This document shows positions 17,093 through 27,600 of a DNA stretch of 64,000 nucleotides, in pieces. A model generated the notes under the pieces. The model was not told the DNA's origin. It did no database searches and saw only the letters and a list, made by a program, of their open reading frames with translations. Made by a program: the position numbers and the translations under genes. Position 1 is the first letter of the stretch. Every line of letters starts with the position of its first letter. The DNA comes from Bacteroidales bacterium (GTDB lineage: Bacteria > Bacteroidota > Bacteroidia > Bacteroidales > UBA12077), in the NCBI GenBank assembly GCA_028282785.1, contig JANQHE010000061.1, positions 62,001 through 126,000 of the forward strand, given 5' to 3'.

Positions 17093-17100
17093 AGTTTCTA
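17093..17100 (-). promoter_or_regulatory. Probable tnaA promoter (-7 element TATATTTG)
   Basis: TATATTTG on the minus strand, about 180 nt before tnaA, matches TANNTTTG. No good TTG is seen at the -33 position. The resulting long leader leaves room for regulation. Confidence 0.5.
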
Positions 17101-17121
17101 AAATAATTACATAAAATTAGA

Positions 17122-17129
17122 TACTTTTG
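17122..17129 (+). promoter_or_regulatory. Probable promoter of the DUF3078 gene (TACTTTTG)
   Basis: TACTTTTG matches TANNTTTG, 53 nt upstream of the start codon and back to back with the tnaA promoter. The -33 half is not evident. Confidence 0.5.
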
Positions 17130-17182
17130 TATGATATTTTTAAAATTAAACTGAAGTTAAGGTATTAAAAATCAATAAAATA

Positions 17183-18889
17183 ATGTATAAAATAGTACTT
17201 GTAATTTCACTAGTCTTTTTTTCAGGAAAAGAAATAATTTCACAAATCATTAAAACGGATTCAATACAAAATTCCGATACTACAATTATAGTGGCGGATT
17301 CATTAAAATTAAATAATCAGTTAGATGATAATCTAGATAACCAAAAGAACTCCATACCACAGGATACAACTTTAAAAATTAATTCAAGAAATGATTCGCT
17401 TGAAATAACTGCCATTATTGATTCCATAACTGTTATTCAAAAAGATACTATTTCATTAAAAGATTCAATTACAAAGGTTAGTTTTTATGATCAGTTCTTA
17501 AATTTAGCTCAAGATTCATTGTTTTTTGAAGAACCAGACACAACTGACTTTATAAAATATAGTTTACGTCATTTAATTATTCGTGATAGTTTAATATTAA
17601 GTGATACTATAAAATATGCTACATTAAAACTGATTAATTATATAACCGATGAAGAAATCGATACCATAACCAATTATTTAAATATTAAGTTGAAAGAGCT
17701 ACTATTAAAAGAATATCAAGATTCCAGTTTAAAAATAAAAAGAGATTCAATTTTTAATGCAATTGAATATTTATTAAAGGGTATACCTGAAGATTCAATT
17801 AATTTAATATTTACAAATATTAATAAGGATTCCATTTTGTTTAATGTTGCTGAAGATCAAATTGATTCTGTTCGTTTTAATTTGTTTGATAATAGGGGAG
17901 AATATGCTACTCTTTGGATAAGAAAATCTAATGTGAATGCATTTAATATTTATCTGGAGGATGGAATTTATATTGAAAAAGCCCGGCAAAGAAAGGTTGT
18001 TAATCAAAGATTAGAAACTCAATCAGGATTACCAGGGTTAAGAAAAGTAAAAAAGGTTAATAAAATTTTACCCATGTGGAAACTGGGTGGTCTTGCTGAT
18101 ATAAGATTTAATCAGGGATATATCTCTGATTCATGGACAGAAGGAGGGGAGAGTAGTATTTCAACATTGTCCATATTAAAATATAGCGTTGATTATACGT
18201 ATGGTAAAATCCGTAACCTGGATACAGATTATGAATATCGATTAGGTTATATTCAAGCTGGGGAAAATGATCTTAGAAAGAATGATGATAAATTTGAAAT
18301 TAATGCAAAGTATGGTCGTTCTGCGGTAAATAATTGGTATTATAGTGCATTATTGAATTTTAAGACTCAGTTTTTTAAAGGAAAGGAATATATAAATGAC
18401 TCAACAGTTAATGTAATTTCAGAATTCCTTTCACCGGCATATTTGGTTTTCTCTCTAGGGCTTGATTATAAACCTGATGATAAATTAACCATACTTATTT
18501 CACCGATCACATCAAAATTTACAATGGTTACTGATACAGTAAGGTTTGATCAAACGAGATTTGGTATAGGAGAAAATGAATATGTTAGAAAGGAAATTGG
18601 AGCATATATTAAAGCAATATCCAAACTTAAAATCAGGGACAATATTTATTTAGAGAACAAAATAAATTTCTTTACAAATTATATGAATGAACCTCAGAAT
18701 ATTGATGTTGATCTGGAAGTTGATCTAAAAGTAAAACTTACTGATTATATTTCAGTGTCAGTAAATGCTCATTATATTTATGATCATGATGTTGATATTC
18801 CGGTTTTTGAGGATAATCAGCAGGTTGGTGTAACAAAGAAAGGACAATTTAAAGAATTGTTAGGGATAGGATTTGTTTACAGTTTTTAA
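17183..18889 (+). CDS. DUF3078-type outer-membrane protein
   Basis: A 568-residue exported protein. After a signal peptide (about 1-20, ending near IISQ) comes a low-complexity region rich in Asp, Ser, Thr and Ile (about 25-290) with repeated DS/DT pairs. The C-terminal part (about 295-568) is a DUF3078-like beta-strand domain: WKLGGLADIRFNQGYISDSWTEGG, then alternating strands such as YEYRLGYIQ and YYSALLNFKTQF, ending in the aromatic GIGFVYSF. This suggests an outer-membrane beta-barrel of unknown function restricted to Bacteroidota. Its stop overlaps the stop of the convergent acyltransferase gene by a few bases. Confidence 0.8.
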   Translation: MYKIVLVISLVFFSGKEIISQIIKTDSIQNSDTTIIVADSLKLNNQLDDNLDNQKNSIPQDTTLKINSRNDSLEITAIIDSITVIQKDTISLKDSITKVSFYDQFLNLAQDSLFFEEPDTTDFIKYSLRHLIIRDSLILSDTIKYATLKLINYITDEEIDTITNYLNIKLKELLLKEYQDSSLKIKRDSIFNAIEYLLKGIPEDSINLIFTNINKDSILFNVAEDQIDSVRFNLFDNRGEYATLWIRKSNVNAFNIYLEDGIYIEKARQRKVVNQRLETQSGLPGLRKVKKVNKILPMWKLGGLADIRFNQGYISDSWTEGGESSISTLSILKYSVDYTYGKIRNLDTDYEYRLGYIQAGENDLRKNDDKFEINAKYGRSAVNNWYYSALLNFKTQFFKGKEYINDSTVNVISEFLSPAYLVFSLGLDYKPDDKLTILISPITSKFTMVTDTVRFDQTRFGIGENEYVRKEIGAYIKAISKLKIRDNIYLENKINFFTNYMNEPQNIDVDLEVDLKVKLTDYISVSVNAHYIYDHDVDIPVFEDNQQVGVTKKGQFKELLGIGFVYSF

Positions 18890-19767
18890 TTTAGAAGATC
18901 TTTACGGGTTCGTTTCCATCTTTTATGAGACCATAACCAATCTTCCGGCTTTTTTCGAATGATTTCTTCAAGTTTATTCATGTATAGCTTGGTTATTTCA
19001 CCTTCTTTGGTTTTTACAGGTTCTTCAACCAGTTTTTCAATCTTTAATTCGTAATAGCCACGTTTCACCCTTTGTATATCTAAATAAACTACTGGATAGT
19101 TGTTTTTAGTAGCATGTTTTTCCGGGCCATGAAGACATGCAGTGTCCTGGTTTAAAAAATCGACCCAAATAGCTTTTTTTACAGCAGAAGGACTTTGATC
19201 TGCAACTAAAAGAAATATGCAAGTTTGATTTTTAAAATTCTCGAATGTTTCAGTTGTAATATAAATTGATTTAAGCAATGTTCCGTTTTCTGCACGGGTT
19301 CTTCTTATATATTCATCAATATATTTGTTTTTTAAAGGCTTATATATTGCTATAGCGCGATGTTTTATTTGTAAACTTCCGGCCATAGCTCCCCATTCCC
19401 AATTTCCATAATGTCCGGTAACTCCAATAATACTTTGTCCTTTTTGGTGATATTCATCCAAAATTTCAGGGTTAATGACCTTAAAACGTTTCTTTACAGT
19501 TTTCGTTGACATTGTGAAAGTTTTAATACTTTCAACAATAAGATCCGTTAAATTAACATAGGTTTTTTTCGCAATAGATTTTATTTCTTTGTCGGTTTTT
19601 TCAGGGAAAGAATTTTTTAAATTATTTATAATTACTGATTTGCGATATTTAAAAACATGATAAAATAAGAAAGAAAGAAAATTAGATAATGGATAAAGTA
19701 TCCAGAATGGAATAATTGCAATTATATGAATGGATATTAAAAATATAAAATAAATTAAATTCTGCAT
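18886..19767 (-). CDS. LpxL/HtrB-type lysophospholipid acyltransferase
   Basis: A 293-residue protein of the lipid A biosynthesis acyltransferase family. An N-terminal membrane helix (about 5-33) anchors it to the inner membrane. The catalytic HX4E motif is in GHYGNWEW, and DQSPS marks the second conserved block. It transfers a secondary acyl chain to the lipid A precursor from acyl-ACP, or acylates a related lipid. With lpxB and a PagL-like deacylase in the same window it fits lipid A remodelling. The genes are not clustered together. Confidence 0.88.
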   Translation of the reverse strand: MQNLIYFIFLISIHIIAIIPFWILYPLSNFLSFLFYHVFKYRKSVIINNLKNSFPEKTDKEIKSIAKKTYVNLTDLIVESIKTFTMSTKTVKKRFKVINPEILDEYHQKGQSIIGVTGHYGNWEWGAMAGSLQIKHRAIAIYKPLKNKYIDEYIRRTRAENGTLLKSIYITTETFENFKNQTCIFLLVADQSPSAVKKAIWVDFLNQDTACLHGPEKHATKNNYPVVYLDIQRVKRGYYELKIEKLVEEPVKTKEGEITKLYMNKLEEIIRKKPEDWLWSHKRWKRTRKDLLN

Positions 19768-19810
19768 TGCGATGAATTTGGGCTGCGAAAATAATAAAAT
19801 TGATTAAAAC

Positions 19811-20947
19811 TTAATTAGATTTATCGAGTTGATTGATAAATTTTTGCAAGATTTTCTGTCTGTAAAGTTCTGCTTCTTTCTGTCGTGCCTTATATTCAGA
19901 TCGTGATTCGATAGGTTTTTTGGGATCAAATAAATCTGATTTATTTAACTCGTTCTGAAATTCTTCTTCAAAATAATAATTAACAAGTATTTCTGGTTTT
20001 AACTCCCACACTTTTATAGTTTTATCTGTTGATGCACTTAATATATACTTGCTACTGTAATTTATATCAACATCATTAACAGGCATACTATGACCAAAAA
20101 AAGTATAAATTTCTTCTCCTTTATTTACATCCCATAATTTAATTGAAGCATCATAAGAACCAGAGACAAGGTATTTATCATTACTACTGAATTTAACACT
20201 CATTACACTTCTTTCATGATTTGTAAGAACATGGAAAATTTCCATTTTTTCCAAATCCCAGATCTTAATATTGTTATCGCGAGATGCACTAGCTAAATAC
20301 TTACCATCATTGCTAAAAGCTAACGAATAAATATTACTGCCATGTCCTGAAAAGGAGTGGATTAATTCAAAATTATCGAAAGTATATATTTCAATTGATC
20401 CGTCCTTAGCTCCACAAGCTATCAAATTGTTAGTTTTTGAATAAGCAACAGCTAAGACATTTTTTTTATTATTCTCAAAAATATGGATAGTCTCTGCTTT
20501 TTCAACATCCCATAATCTAAAATTATTGTCGAATGATCCACTTACCAAATATCTGGCATCACCAGATATTCCTACCGACCAAACTGCTGTTGCATGACCC
20601 GAAAGAGAGTTAATATAATTTCCATTTTTATCCCAAACGTTTATGGTTTTATCACCACCACTAAAAAAATATTCACCGTTCGCCGGATATTCTAGTTCAT
20701 AGATAGTTGCATAATGTCGTTGGATCGTTTTTATTGGTTGAAAAGTGTTAAAATCCCAGATTATGATAGATTCATCTTTTGATCCACTTAAGAAGTGTTT
20801 CCCTTCAGGATCAAAACATACAGAATGAACCTCATCGGAGTGTTCTTTTAAAGTTGTTAATAAACTACTTTCTTTTTGGGCTAATAAATAAGATTGAGAT
20901 ATTGTAAATAGAAAAAGTAAAGTAAGGTTAAGTTTAAAATATTTCAT
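19811..20947 (-). CDS. Exported WD40 repeat protein
   Basis: A 378-residue protein with a signal peptide (about 1-23, ending LLAQ) and seven WD40 repeats (about 30-315), each with the GH...SVCFDPEGKHFLSGSKDESIIIWD pattern, forming one beta-propeller. A charged C-terminal helix (about 330-378) follows. WD40 propellers are protein-interaction platforms; periplasmic ones are frequent in Bacteroidota and have no general function. Downstream is the acyltransferase gene and upstream a small membrane protein on the same strand. Confidence 0.85.
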   Translation of the reverse strand: MKYFKLNLTLLFLFTISQSYLLAQKESSLLTTLKEHSDEVHSVCFDPEGKHFLSGSKDESIIIWDFNTFQPIKTIQRHYATIYELEYPANGEYFFSGGDKTINVWDKNGNYINSLSGHATAVWSVGISGDARYLVSGSFDNNFRLWDVEKAETIHIFENNKKNVLAVAYSKTNNLIACGAKDGSIEIYTFDNFELIHSFSGHGSNIYSLAFSNDGKYLASASRDNNIKIWDLEKMEIFHVLTNHERSVMSVKFSSNDKYLVSGSYDASIKLWDVNKGEEIYTFFGHSMPVNDVDINYSSKYILSASTDKTIKVWELKPEILVNYYFEEEFQNELNKSDLFDPKKPIESRSEYKARQKEAELYRQKILQKFINQLDKSN

Positions 20948-20968
20948 ATTAAACTTAAATTAAGTTAT

Positions 20969-21382
20969 TTACCTCCGTTTGTTTTTGTCTACAAAGTATT
21001 TGGTTACAAATAAGCCACTTGCAACCGTTCCACCTAAAGCAATTCCCATAGTTACACTGGAAGAATTATTATTTGTAAAATTATCCGGATCATTTACTAA
21101 AATCAGGGTTGCTGTTGCAACTGCAATTCCTCCTGCAACATACAAAATGAAGGTGTCGCCGCTTCTTCTTCTCTTTCTTTTTTTAAGACTTCCGTAGTCT
21201 ATGTAATTCTCTGTTCCAAAATTTACAACCTGAAATTTAAATTGTTGATAGTTGTTTGTAAGGTTTAATTCCGTATTCGTATTGTTGTTAACTAACAAAC
21301 TATTATTTGATTCGTTCAGATTATTAGAATTTGAAATCTTAAAAACAAGCAAACATAAAACAACTAATATAATCTTTCTCAT
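20969..21382 (-). CDS. Small exported membrane protein, unknown function
   Basis: A 137-residue protein: signal peptide (1-18), an Asn-rich stretch (about 19-50), a basic patch KKRKRRR (about 68-74), then two hydrophobic segments (about 78-95 and 110-127) and a basic tail. The layout suggests a membrane hairpin with positive inside flanks. I do not recognise a family. It lies 21 nt upstream of the WD40 gene on the same strand, so the two may form a unit. Confidence 0.65.
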   Translation of the reverse strand: MRKIILVVLCLLVFKISNSNNLNESNNSLLVNNNTNTELNLTNNYQQFKFQVVNFGTENYIDYGSLKKRKRRRSGDTFILYVAGGIAVATATLILVNDPDNFTNNNSSSVTMGIALGGTVASGLFVTKYFVDKNKRR

Positions 21383-21571
21383 TGCTATTGTTTTTTTTCA
21401 GCATATCATTTAATTCAAAACTACTATAAATAGGTATTATTTCCCAAATTTTAAAGATAATAATTATCAACTATTTACACATTAGCCATACGATAATTAT
21501 GGCAATGTGTTCATAATATTCCTTGAACCATTAGATTTTGTTGATAAAGTGGAACAAATATATGTTCAAAA

Positions 21572-22243
21572 TTAAGTATTATCAAATGATTCTATATATT
21601 CTTTGTTATTTAAAGCAAATGATAACAAATTGTTTGAACCTTTAATATTTAACTTTTGACATATATTGAACCGATGGTTCTCAATTGTTTTATAGCTATT
21701 AAATAATTCTTCTGCTATTGATTTGGTGGTGTAGTGGTTGGCAATTAGTTTTAATATTTTTAGCTCTGTAGGAGTTAATAGTTTGATGGATTTTTGTACC
21801 TTTTTTAATTGGCTAAGCTTTTCATCATTCTCGTTTAGGAATTTTCTGCAAACCGGACTAATATACTGGTTTCCTCGATAAACTTCATTTATACATTTAT
21901 TTAGCTCTTCAAGTGCGCTTTCCTTGAACAAAAATCCCCTTACATTTAAATCCATAGCTTTGTTAAAAAGCTGTAGATCTGAATGGCTTGTTAAAAAAAC
22001 TATTCGGGTATTTATATCATTACTTCTAATATATTCTGCCACTTCAATACCATTTTTATTAGGCATATCAATATCTAAAATAATTATGTCGCAATTTTTA
22101 TTTTCCAATAATACTAACGTATTTTCTCCGTCTTCTGCCTCACCAATTAATTGAAATTCAGGATTAGAATTTAACAATGATTTTACACCCATTCTAAAGA
22201 GAGGGTGGTCATCAGCGATAATAATTCTGATTTTATTTGTCAT
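21572..22243 (-). CDS. NarL/LuxR-type response regulator
   Basis: A 223-residue regulator with a receiver domain (about 5-122; acidic pair D11-D12, phosphoacceptor D57 in IIILDIDMPN, conserved T/S in VFLTSHS and K in FLFKES) and a C-terminal LuxR helix-turn-helix (about 155-215; LLTPTELKILKLIANHYTTKSIAEELFNSYKTIENH). It starts 12 nt after the stop of the TPR kinase gene, which is its cognate sensor. Target genes cannot be seen; the divergent T9SS cargo gene at 24610 is a candidate by position only. Confidence 0.93.
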   Translation of the reverse strand: MTNKIRIIIADDHPLFRMGVKSLLNSNPEFQLIGEAEDGENTLVLLENKNCDIIILDIDMPNKNGIEVAEYIRSNDINTRIVFLTSHSDLQLFNKAMDLNVRGFLFKESALEELNKCINEVYRGNQYISPVCRKFLNENDEKLSQLKKVQKSIKLLTPTELKILKLIANHYTTKSIAEELFNSYKTIENHRFNICQKLNIKGSNNLLSFALNNKEYIESFDNT

Positions 22244-22255
22244 ATTTATTACATA

Positions 22256-24454
22256 TTAATTTTTTAAGGGCAACTCAATTGTAAATGTTGAACCATAGTT
22301 TTCTGTACTGGAAACTTTTATGGCCCCTTCCATTTTCTTTATAAACTCGTTACATAATACCAACCCTAATCCGGACCCTTCTTCATTGTTTGTTCCAAGC
22401 GTAGAGAAAAAGGTATCCTCATTAAAAAGTTGTTCAAAATTTTCTTTTGATATACCAACCCCATTGTCCGTAATATATATGTTATATGTATTGCTTAAAC
22501 TGTCGCTTAATTTAATTGAACCACCGTACCTGGTAAATTTAATAGCATTGGCAATCATATTTCTTAGAATGAAATCAAGCATGTTTTTATCTGTAGATAA
22601 CTTAAAATTACTGCTTACGGAATTAACAAATTTAATGTTTTTAGCCTTTAACTGTTTCTCGTTTGCCTCAGCACAATTTGAAATAATTCCGCAAATATCA
22701 ACCGTTTCCTCAACATAATTAAGTTCGTTTTTTTGTGCCTTTGCCCAATTTAAAAGGTTATTTAATAGCTCAATTACAGAATTAAGAGATTCATTAAGAT
22801 GGTTAGAAAACATTTGAATTTCATCTTGTTTTAGCCTACCTCTATTGTTAAAGCTAAAAATAAGGCTTTTAAGGCCTAAAAGAGGGTTTTTAAGGTCATG
22901 GGCAATTATTGAGAAGAATTTGTCTTTAGTATTATTAGATAATTTTAATTCTTTTTCTGACTGAATTAATTTTTTGTTGATGAAATTAAGCTCTTCATTT
23001 TGTTCAACAATTTGAGAATTTCGATCCTTTAAAATTTTATTGTTTCTAATTCTAATTATAAATAAGAATGTAATTAAAGAAATGATTAGAATTAACGTAG
23101 AAATTCCACTAAGTAAGATTTTATTGTTTACTTTTTTTCTATCAAGTTCTAATTCCCTAATCTTATTATCTTTTTGAAGAGTTTTTATTCTTTGTTCTTT
23201 TTTTTCTAATTCATATTGCGCTTCAATTTCTGTAACAAGTTTTGCGTTATTTATGACATCAAGGCTGTCTCTATAATTTAGGTACTCTTCTAAATAGAAT
23301 AATGATTTGTTATAATTTCCCATTGCCTTATATACTTCGTATATACCATAGTTATTTTCGCTAAGGATAAAATAGTCATTCATTTGTTTGCTATAATGAA
23401 ATGCCCTGTTAAAATAACTTAATGATTTTACATATTGCTTTTGTTTGAAGTATGAATCTGCAATATTTAAAAGGTATTTGGTTGTTGAAGGTATATCTTT
23501 AGTTTTATCCGCGAGCCTCAAGCCTTCTAATAAACTATGGATAGCTTTTTTGTAGTGTCCTTGTTCATTATAAATTATCCCAAGGTTGTTGTAGTTGGCC
23601 ATCAGGTAATCATGTAATTGTAATTCTTTGCATATTTCGTTTGATTGGTTTAGAAATTCTTCAGCTTTATTATATTCATTTAAATTAATATATATTACTC
23701 CAAGGTTATTATATACATATGCTAATCCGGTTTTATAATTTGGCATTGTTTTAAGAATTTCATATGCCTTTAGGTGGTATTCAAGTGCTTTTTCGTGATT
23801 ATTCTGAATATGGTATACAGTGCCAATATTATTATACATTTGGGCAATTCCTTTTTGGTTTTTTGCCATTTCGTAAAATTTGAGGCATTTAAAAAAATAT
23901 TCAGTAGCTTTTTGGTAATTTCCACTTTCTTTATAAAAATTTCCCAGATTATTAAGAGTAGATAACATACCATATGTATCATTAATTTCTTGAGCCAGGT
24001 CAAATGATTTAAAATAATTTTCAAGGCTAATACTATCGTTCCCAAGTTCTTGGTTGATTAATCCGGAAAGGTTTAAAATTTGGCTTTCTAGTTTTTTGTC
24101 ATCAAAATCATTAATATAATTTATGGCTTTGTATAAAGTATCCAGTGCACCATAATATTCTCCCATATACCTTAGAGCATAAGCTATACTTAAGTATGAT
24201 TCGCCCATTTGTTTGGTGTCATTTAAGCTTCTGGAAAGTACCAGGGCTTCTTCTCCGTATTGCAAGCTTTGTTGCGGAGATTTATATAGTAATGCATCAG
24301 ATAGTTTATTTAGCAAGACTACTTTTTCAACTCCTTCAGCACTTTTTAAAAACTCTTTTAGTTCTTTTTCACTTTGTTGTGCTTTTAAAGTTGTAGAAAT
24401 CAAAGTTAGTAGTATTATAAACAAGATTCTTGTATTTGCTATCTGGTAAATCAT
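22256..24454 (-). CDS. TPR-containing sensor histidine kinase
   Basis: A 732-residue kinase. A signal peptide (about 1-25, ending LKAQ) leads to a periplasmic array of tetratricopeptide repeats (about 35-395; for example GNYQKATEYFFKCLKFYEMAKNQ). A coiled-coil linker, one membrane helix (about 445-467) and another coiled coil follow. HisKA carries the phosphoacceptor in FFSIIAHDLKNPLLGL. The ATPase domain has NMIANAIKFTRYGG, DNGVGIS and GSGLGLVL boxes. This is the common Bacteroidota type that pairs with a LuxR regulator, here the next gene. The sensed signal is unknown. Confidence 0.93.
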   Translation of the reverse strand: MIYQIANTRILFIILLTLISTTLKAQQSEKELKEFLKSAEGVEKVVLLNKLSDALLYKSPQQSLQYGEEALVLSRSLNDTKQMGESYLSIAYALRYMGEYYGALDTLYKAINYINDFDDKKLESQILNLSGLINQELGNDSISLENYFKSFDLAQEINDTYGMLSTLNNLGNFYKESGNYQKATEYFFKCLKFYEMAKNQKGIAQMYNNIGTVYHIQNNHEKALEYHLKAYEILKTMPNYKTGLAYVYNNLGVIYINLNEYNKAEEFLNQSNEICKELQLHDYLMANYNNLGIIYNEQGHYKKAIHSLLEGLRLADKTKDIPSTTKYLLNIADSYFKQKQYVKSLSYFNRAFHYSKQMNDYFILSENNYGIYEVYKAMGNYNKSLFYLEEYLNYRDSLDVINNAKLVTEIEAQYELEKKEQRIKTLQKDNKIRELELDRKKVNNKILLSGISTLILIISLITFLFIIRIRNNKILKDRNSQIVEQNEELNFINKKLIQSEKELKLSNNTKDKFFSIIAHDLKNPLLGLKSLIFSFNNRGRLKQDEIQMFSNHLNESLNSVIELLNNLLNWAKAQKNELNYVEETVDICGIISNCAEANEKQLKAKNIKFVNSVSSNFKLSTDKNMLDFILRNMIANAIKFTRYGGSIKLSDSLSNTYNIYITDNGVGISKENFEQLFNEDTFFSTLGTNNEEGSGLGLVLCNEFIKKMEGAIKVSSTENYGSTFTIELPLKN

Positions 24455-24609
24455 TGGGAGTGTTAAATTATTTAACCGGGGGTTAAATATAGTCTTTTTT
24501 TGTCAAAATGAGTGGATACACCTATTGTTAGGATATCAGCTTCTTAGTTAATTGCCACTGATTTTTAAAGATTATTTAATACCAAAATAAACATTAAACA
24601 AGAATAATT

Positions 24610-27600
24610 ATGTACAAAAAATTTTTACTCTATTTATTAATGATTCTTTCATGCCACTTTAGTATTTCGCAAAACTATGTGGAAATTGGCGATGGAAACG
24701 AAACAACGTATCAACCTACCCATGGTGGGTGGGCATACAGTTGGATGTCAACCATGTATATTTCTGAAGAGTTAGGAGGCTCTAAAACAATTACTCAAAT
24801 TGCTTTTTATAGAGGATTTGAAGATTTAGTACAGTGGGGAGCCAATTGGGATGTTACAGATCAATTAGTATATATGAAAATAACCAGTGATACTGAGTTT
24901 TCACCTGCACCGGAAGGAGGATTTTATTATCCGGTTCCGACAAATCCATCAAATGGTTATACAGAAGTATTTAGTGGTAGTTATAATTATGGCGCATTTG
25001 GTTGGCATATTATTACGTTGGATACACCTTTTGAATATGATGGAACCAGCAGTTTAATTGTTCATTGGGAAAGTAGAAGCGGAACCTCAACCTGGAATTT
25101 GAAATGGACAGGTACATTAGGTTCTGGTAACCCTACCAGGTCAATTTTCGGTGGGAGTGATGTTAATTTTCCAACTACAAATGGGCAAATGTATGTTGAT
25201 AATGCCCGCACAAATGTAAGGTTCTATTATGATTCGGGTACAACACCAGCAACACCTTCAGATCCTTCACCTGTTATAAATTCGATCAAGAATCCCCTGG
25301 AAACAGAATTATTTTTTACCCTGGGTGCTAACACTACTAATTATGACCTTTATTTTGGAACTGATAAAAGTTCTATGGCAAAAGTTGTCGATAATGAAAT
25401 TGCTGCGGAAGGAAGTTATTCTTACACACCGTCAAGTTTATTAAATGCAAAAACAGTTTATTATTGGCAGGTTGTTGCTAAAAATGCTAGCGATTCGGAA
25501 TTATCACCAGTGTGGAGCTTTGAAACAGAAGGAGCAATAACAGATTTTCCCTGGAGCGAAAGCTTTGAAGAAAAGTGGCTGGGTATATCGGCTTGGTGGT
25601 CATCTATCATAAATACTAACTATCCGGACAGTACTGATTGGTCTTGGGATAATGGATGGAATTTTATAACTGAGCCAAATGTTCAGGATGATTCAACTGC
25701 AATTTATTGCAGTGCATGGACAGATGGTGAATTTAGCGTAAAAACACCTAGATTAATACTTCCTGAAAATCAAAGAATTTCGTTTTGGTGGAAGAATACG
25801 TATGTGCAAAGTAAGGTAGCAGGTAAAGATTCAACATTCTTTGAAATTACTACGGATGGTGGAGACAATTGGAACACTCTTGATACACTTGCACCTGCCA
25901 CAGTAATGACTGAATGGGAAAATCCAATTATCGACTTATCCTCATATTCCGGTAATAATGTTTATTTAAGATGGAGATTTAAAATAAGCGATGGAACTTA
26001 CTGCGCATTTGTTGATAATATAGATATTTATAATGTTCCAACAGGTGCAACAATTGAATTAAGTGAAACCGAAATTACTTTCAAAGATGTTGCGATTAAT
26101 GGACATACAAAAGTCCCTATTGTTGTAAGAAATACTGGTACGGTAGATATGGATATAACTTCGGTATCTGGAGTATCTCCATTTTCATGTGATTATACCG
26201 GAACAATAGCGGTTGGAGAACAAGATACGGCATATATCTGCTTTTCGCCCGAAGCTGTTGGTACCTATTCTGAAACAGTTACATTTAATTCAAATGCAAC
26301 AGGCACAAATACTATTGATGTAATAGGAACAGGAATAGCTTTAACTGGAGTATTCTATGAAACTTTCGATGAGAAAAAAGAAATTCCTGAAGGTTGGAGC
26401 CATATTGATAGTCCATTGGGATATATTAGTGGAGGAGGAGTACAAATTACCAGTGGAATATATGACTCTAATTCAGAACCTTACGCAGCTAAGATCTTAA
26501 TGTCCAATGATACGGTTTCACCAATAGTATTTTTAACACCTGGAGTTGAAAATTTTGCTACTCACAACCTGACATTTGTAGCTAAGAAGTGGGATAATAT
26601 GAGAAGCTTAGATTTACAAGTTGGAGTGATGGCAGACCCTTATGACGCTTCTTCATTTGTTGCACGCCAAACTATTAGTTTAACTGATGAATTTGTTGAA
26701 TATTCAGTTTCGTTTAAACCTTCAAATACTGCTCCATATATTGCGTTTAAGCATGGTGGAAACCCAACAGGTAATGATGACTGGACTAGTTTAAGAATTG
26801 ATGATGTCGCATGGGAAGCTAACTCTGAAGAGGTTCCTTTACCAGCAATTTTGGCAACTCCTGCGAATACAACAGAAGATGTTGATATTATGAATAGTCC
26901 GGTTTTAACATGGACTGCCGGTAGTTCAAATACTGATGGTTATTATGTTTATTTAGGAACAAGTGCAAGTTCATTTGATATAATTAATGGCGAAGCTGTT
27001 GCTAAGAATCCCACTAGTTATGAAATATTTCAGGCATTAGATTATAACACCAGATATTATTGGAAGATTGTGCCATTTAATAATTATGGTTCTTGTGCTG
27101 ATAATCTTGTTTGGTCATTTAAAACAATGCAAAATCCAGTTATTACCGAATTACCTTGGATTGAAGATTTTGATAATGTAACTGCAAATTCAGGAAAAAA
27201 TGACCGACCCGAAGGTTGGTCTATTGAAAATACTCACGACGATATTACATGGGATATACTAGCTAATAATGAAAGTTTTGATCCATTCGCAAATTCTGCA
27301 CCAAATTCAATGCATGTGGGATTTGGAATGAACCCTAAAGATGATTATTTGTATTCTCCTCCAATTAGTTTAAAATCAGGTAGTTTATATCAACTAACGT
27401 ATTGGTTACATACTGATGTTGATTGGACAACTGGTTTGGTTTATACAGAGAAGTTAAGGGTATACCTTGGAAGTGATAATAAATCATCAGAAATGACAAA
27501 ATTATTATCCGATACCTTAGTTGATCATACTGATTATATGGAAATAAAATCTGAATTTACAGTAGAAGAAGATGGAGAGTATTATGTCGGCTTCTATGCT

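Noticed and set aside
22320-22718. 132-codon frame opposite the TPR kinase gene
   Set aside because: Antisense shadow of the ATPase domain.
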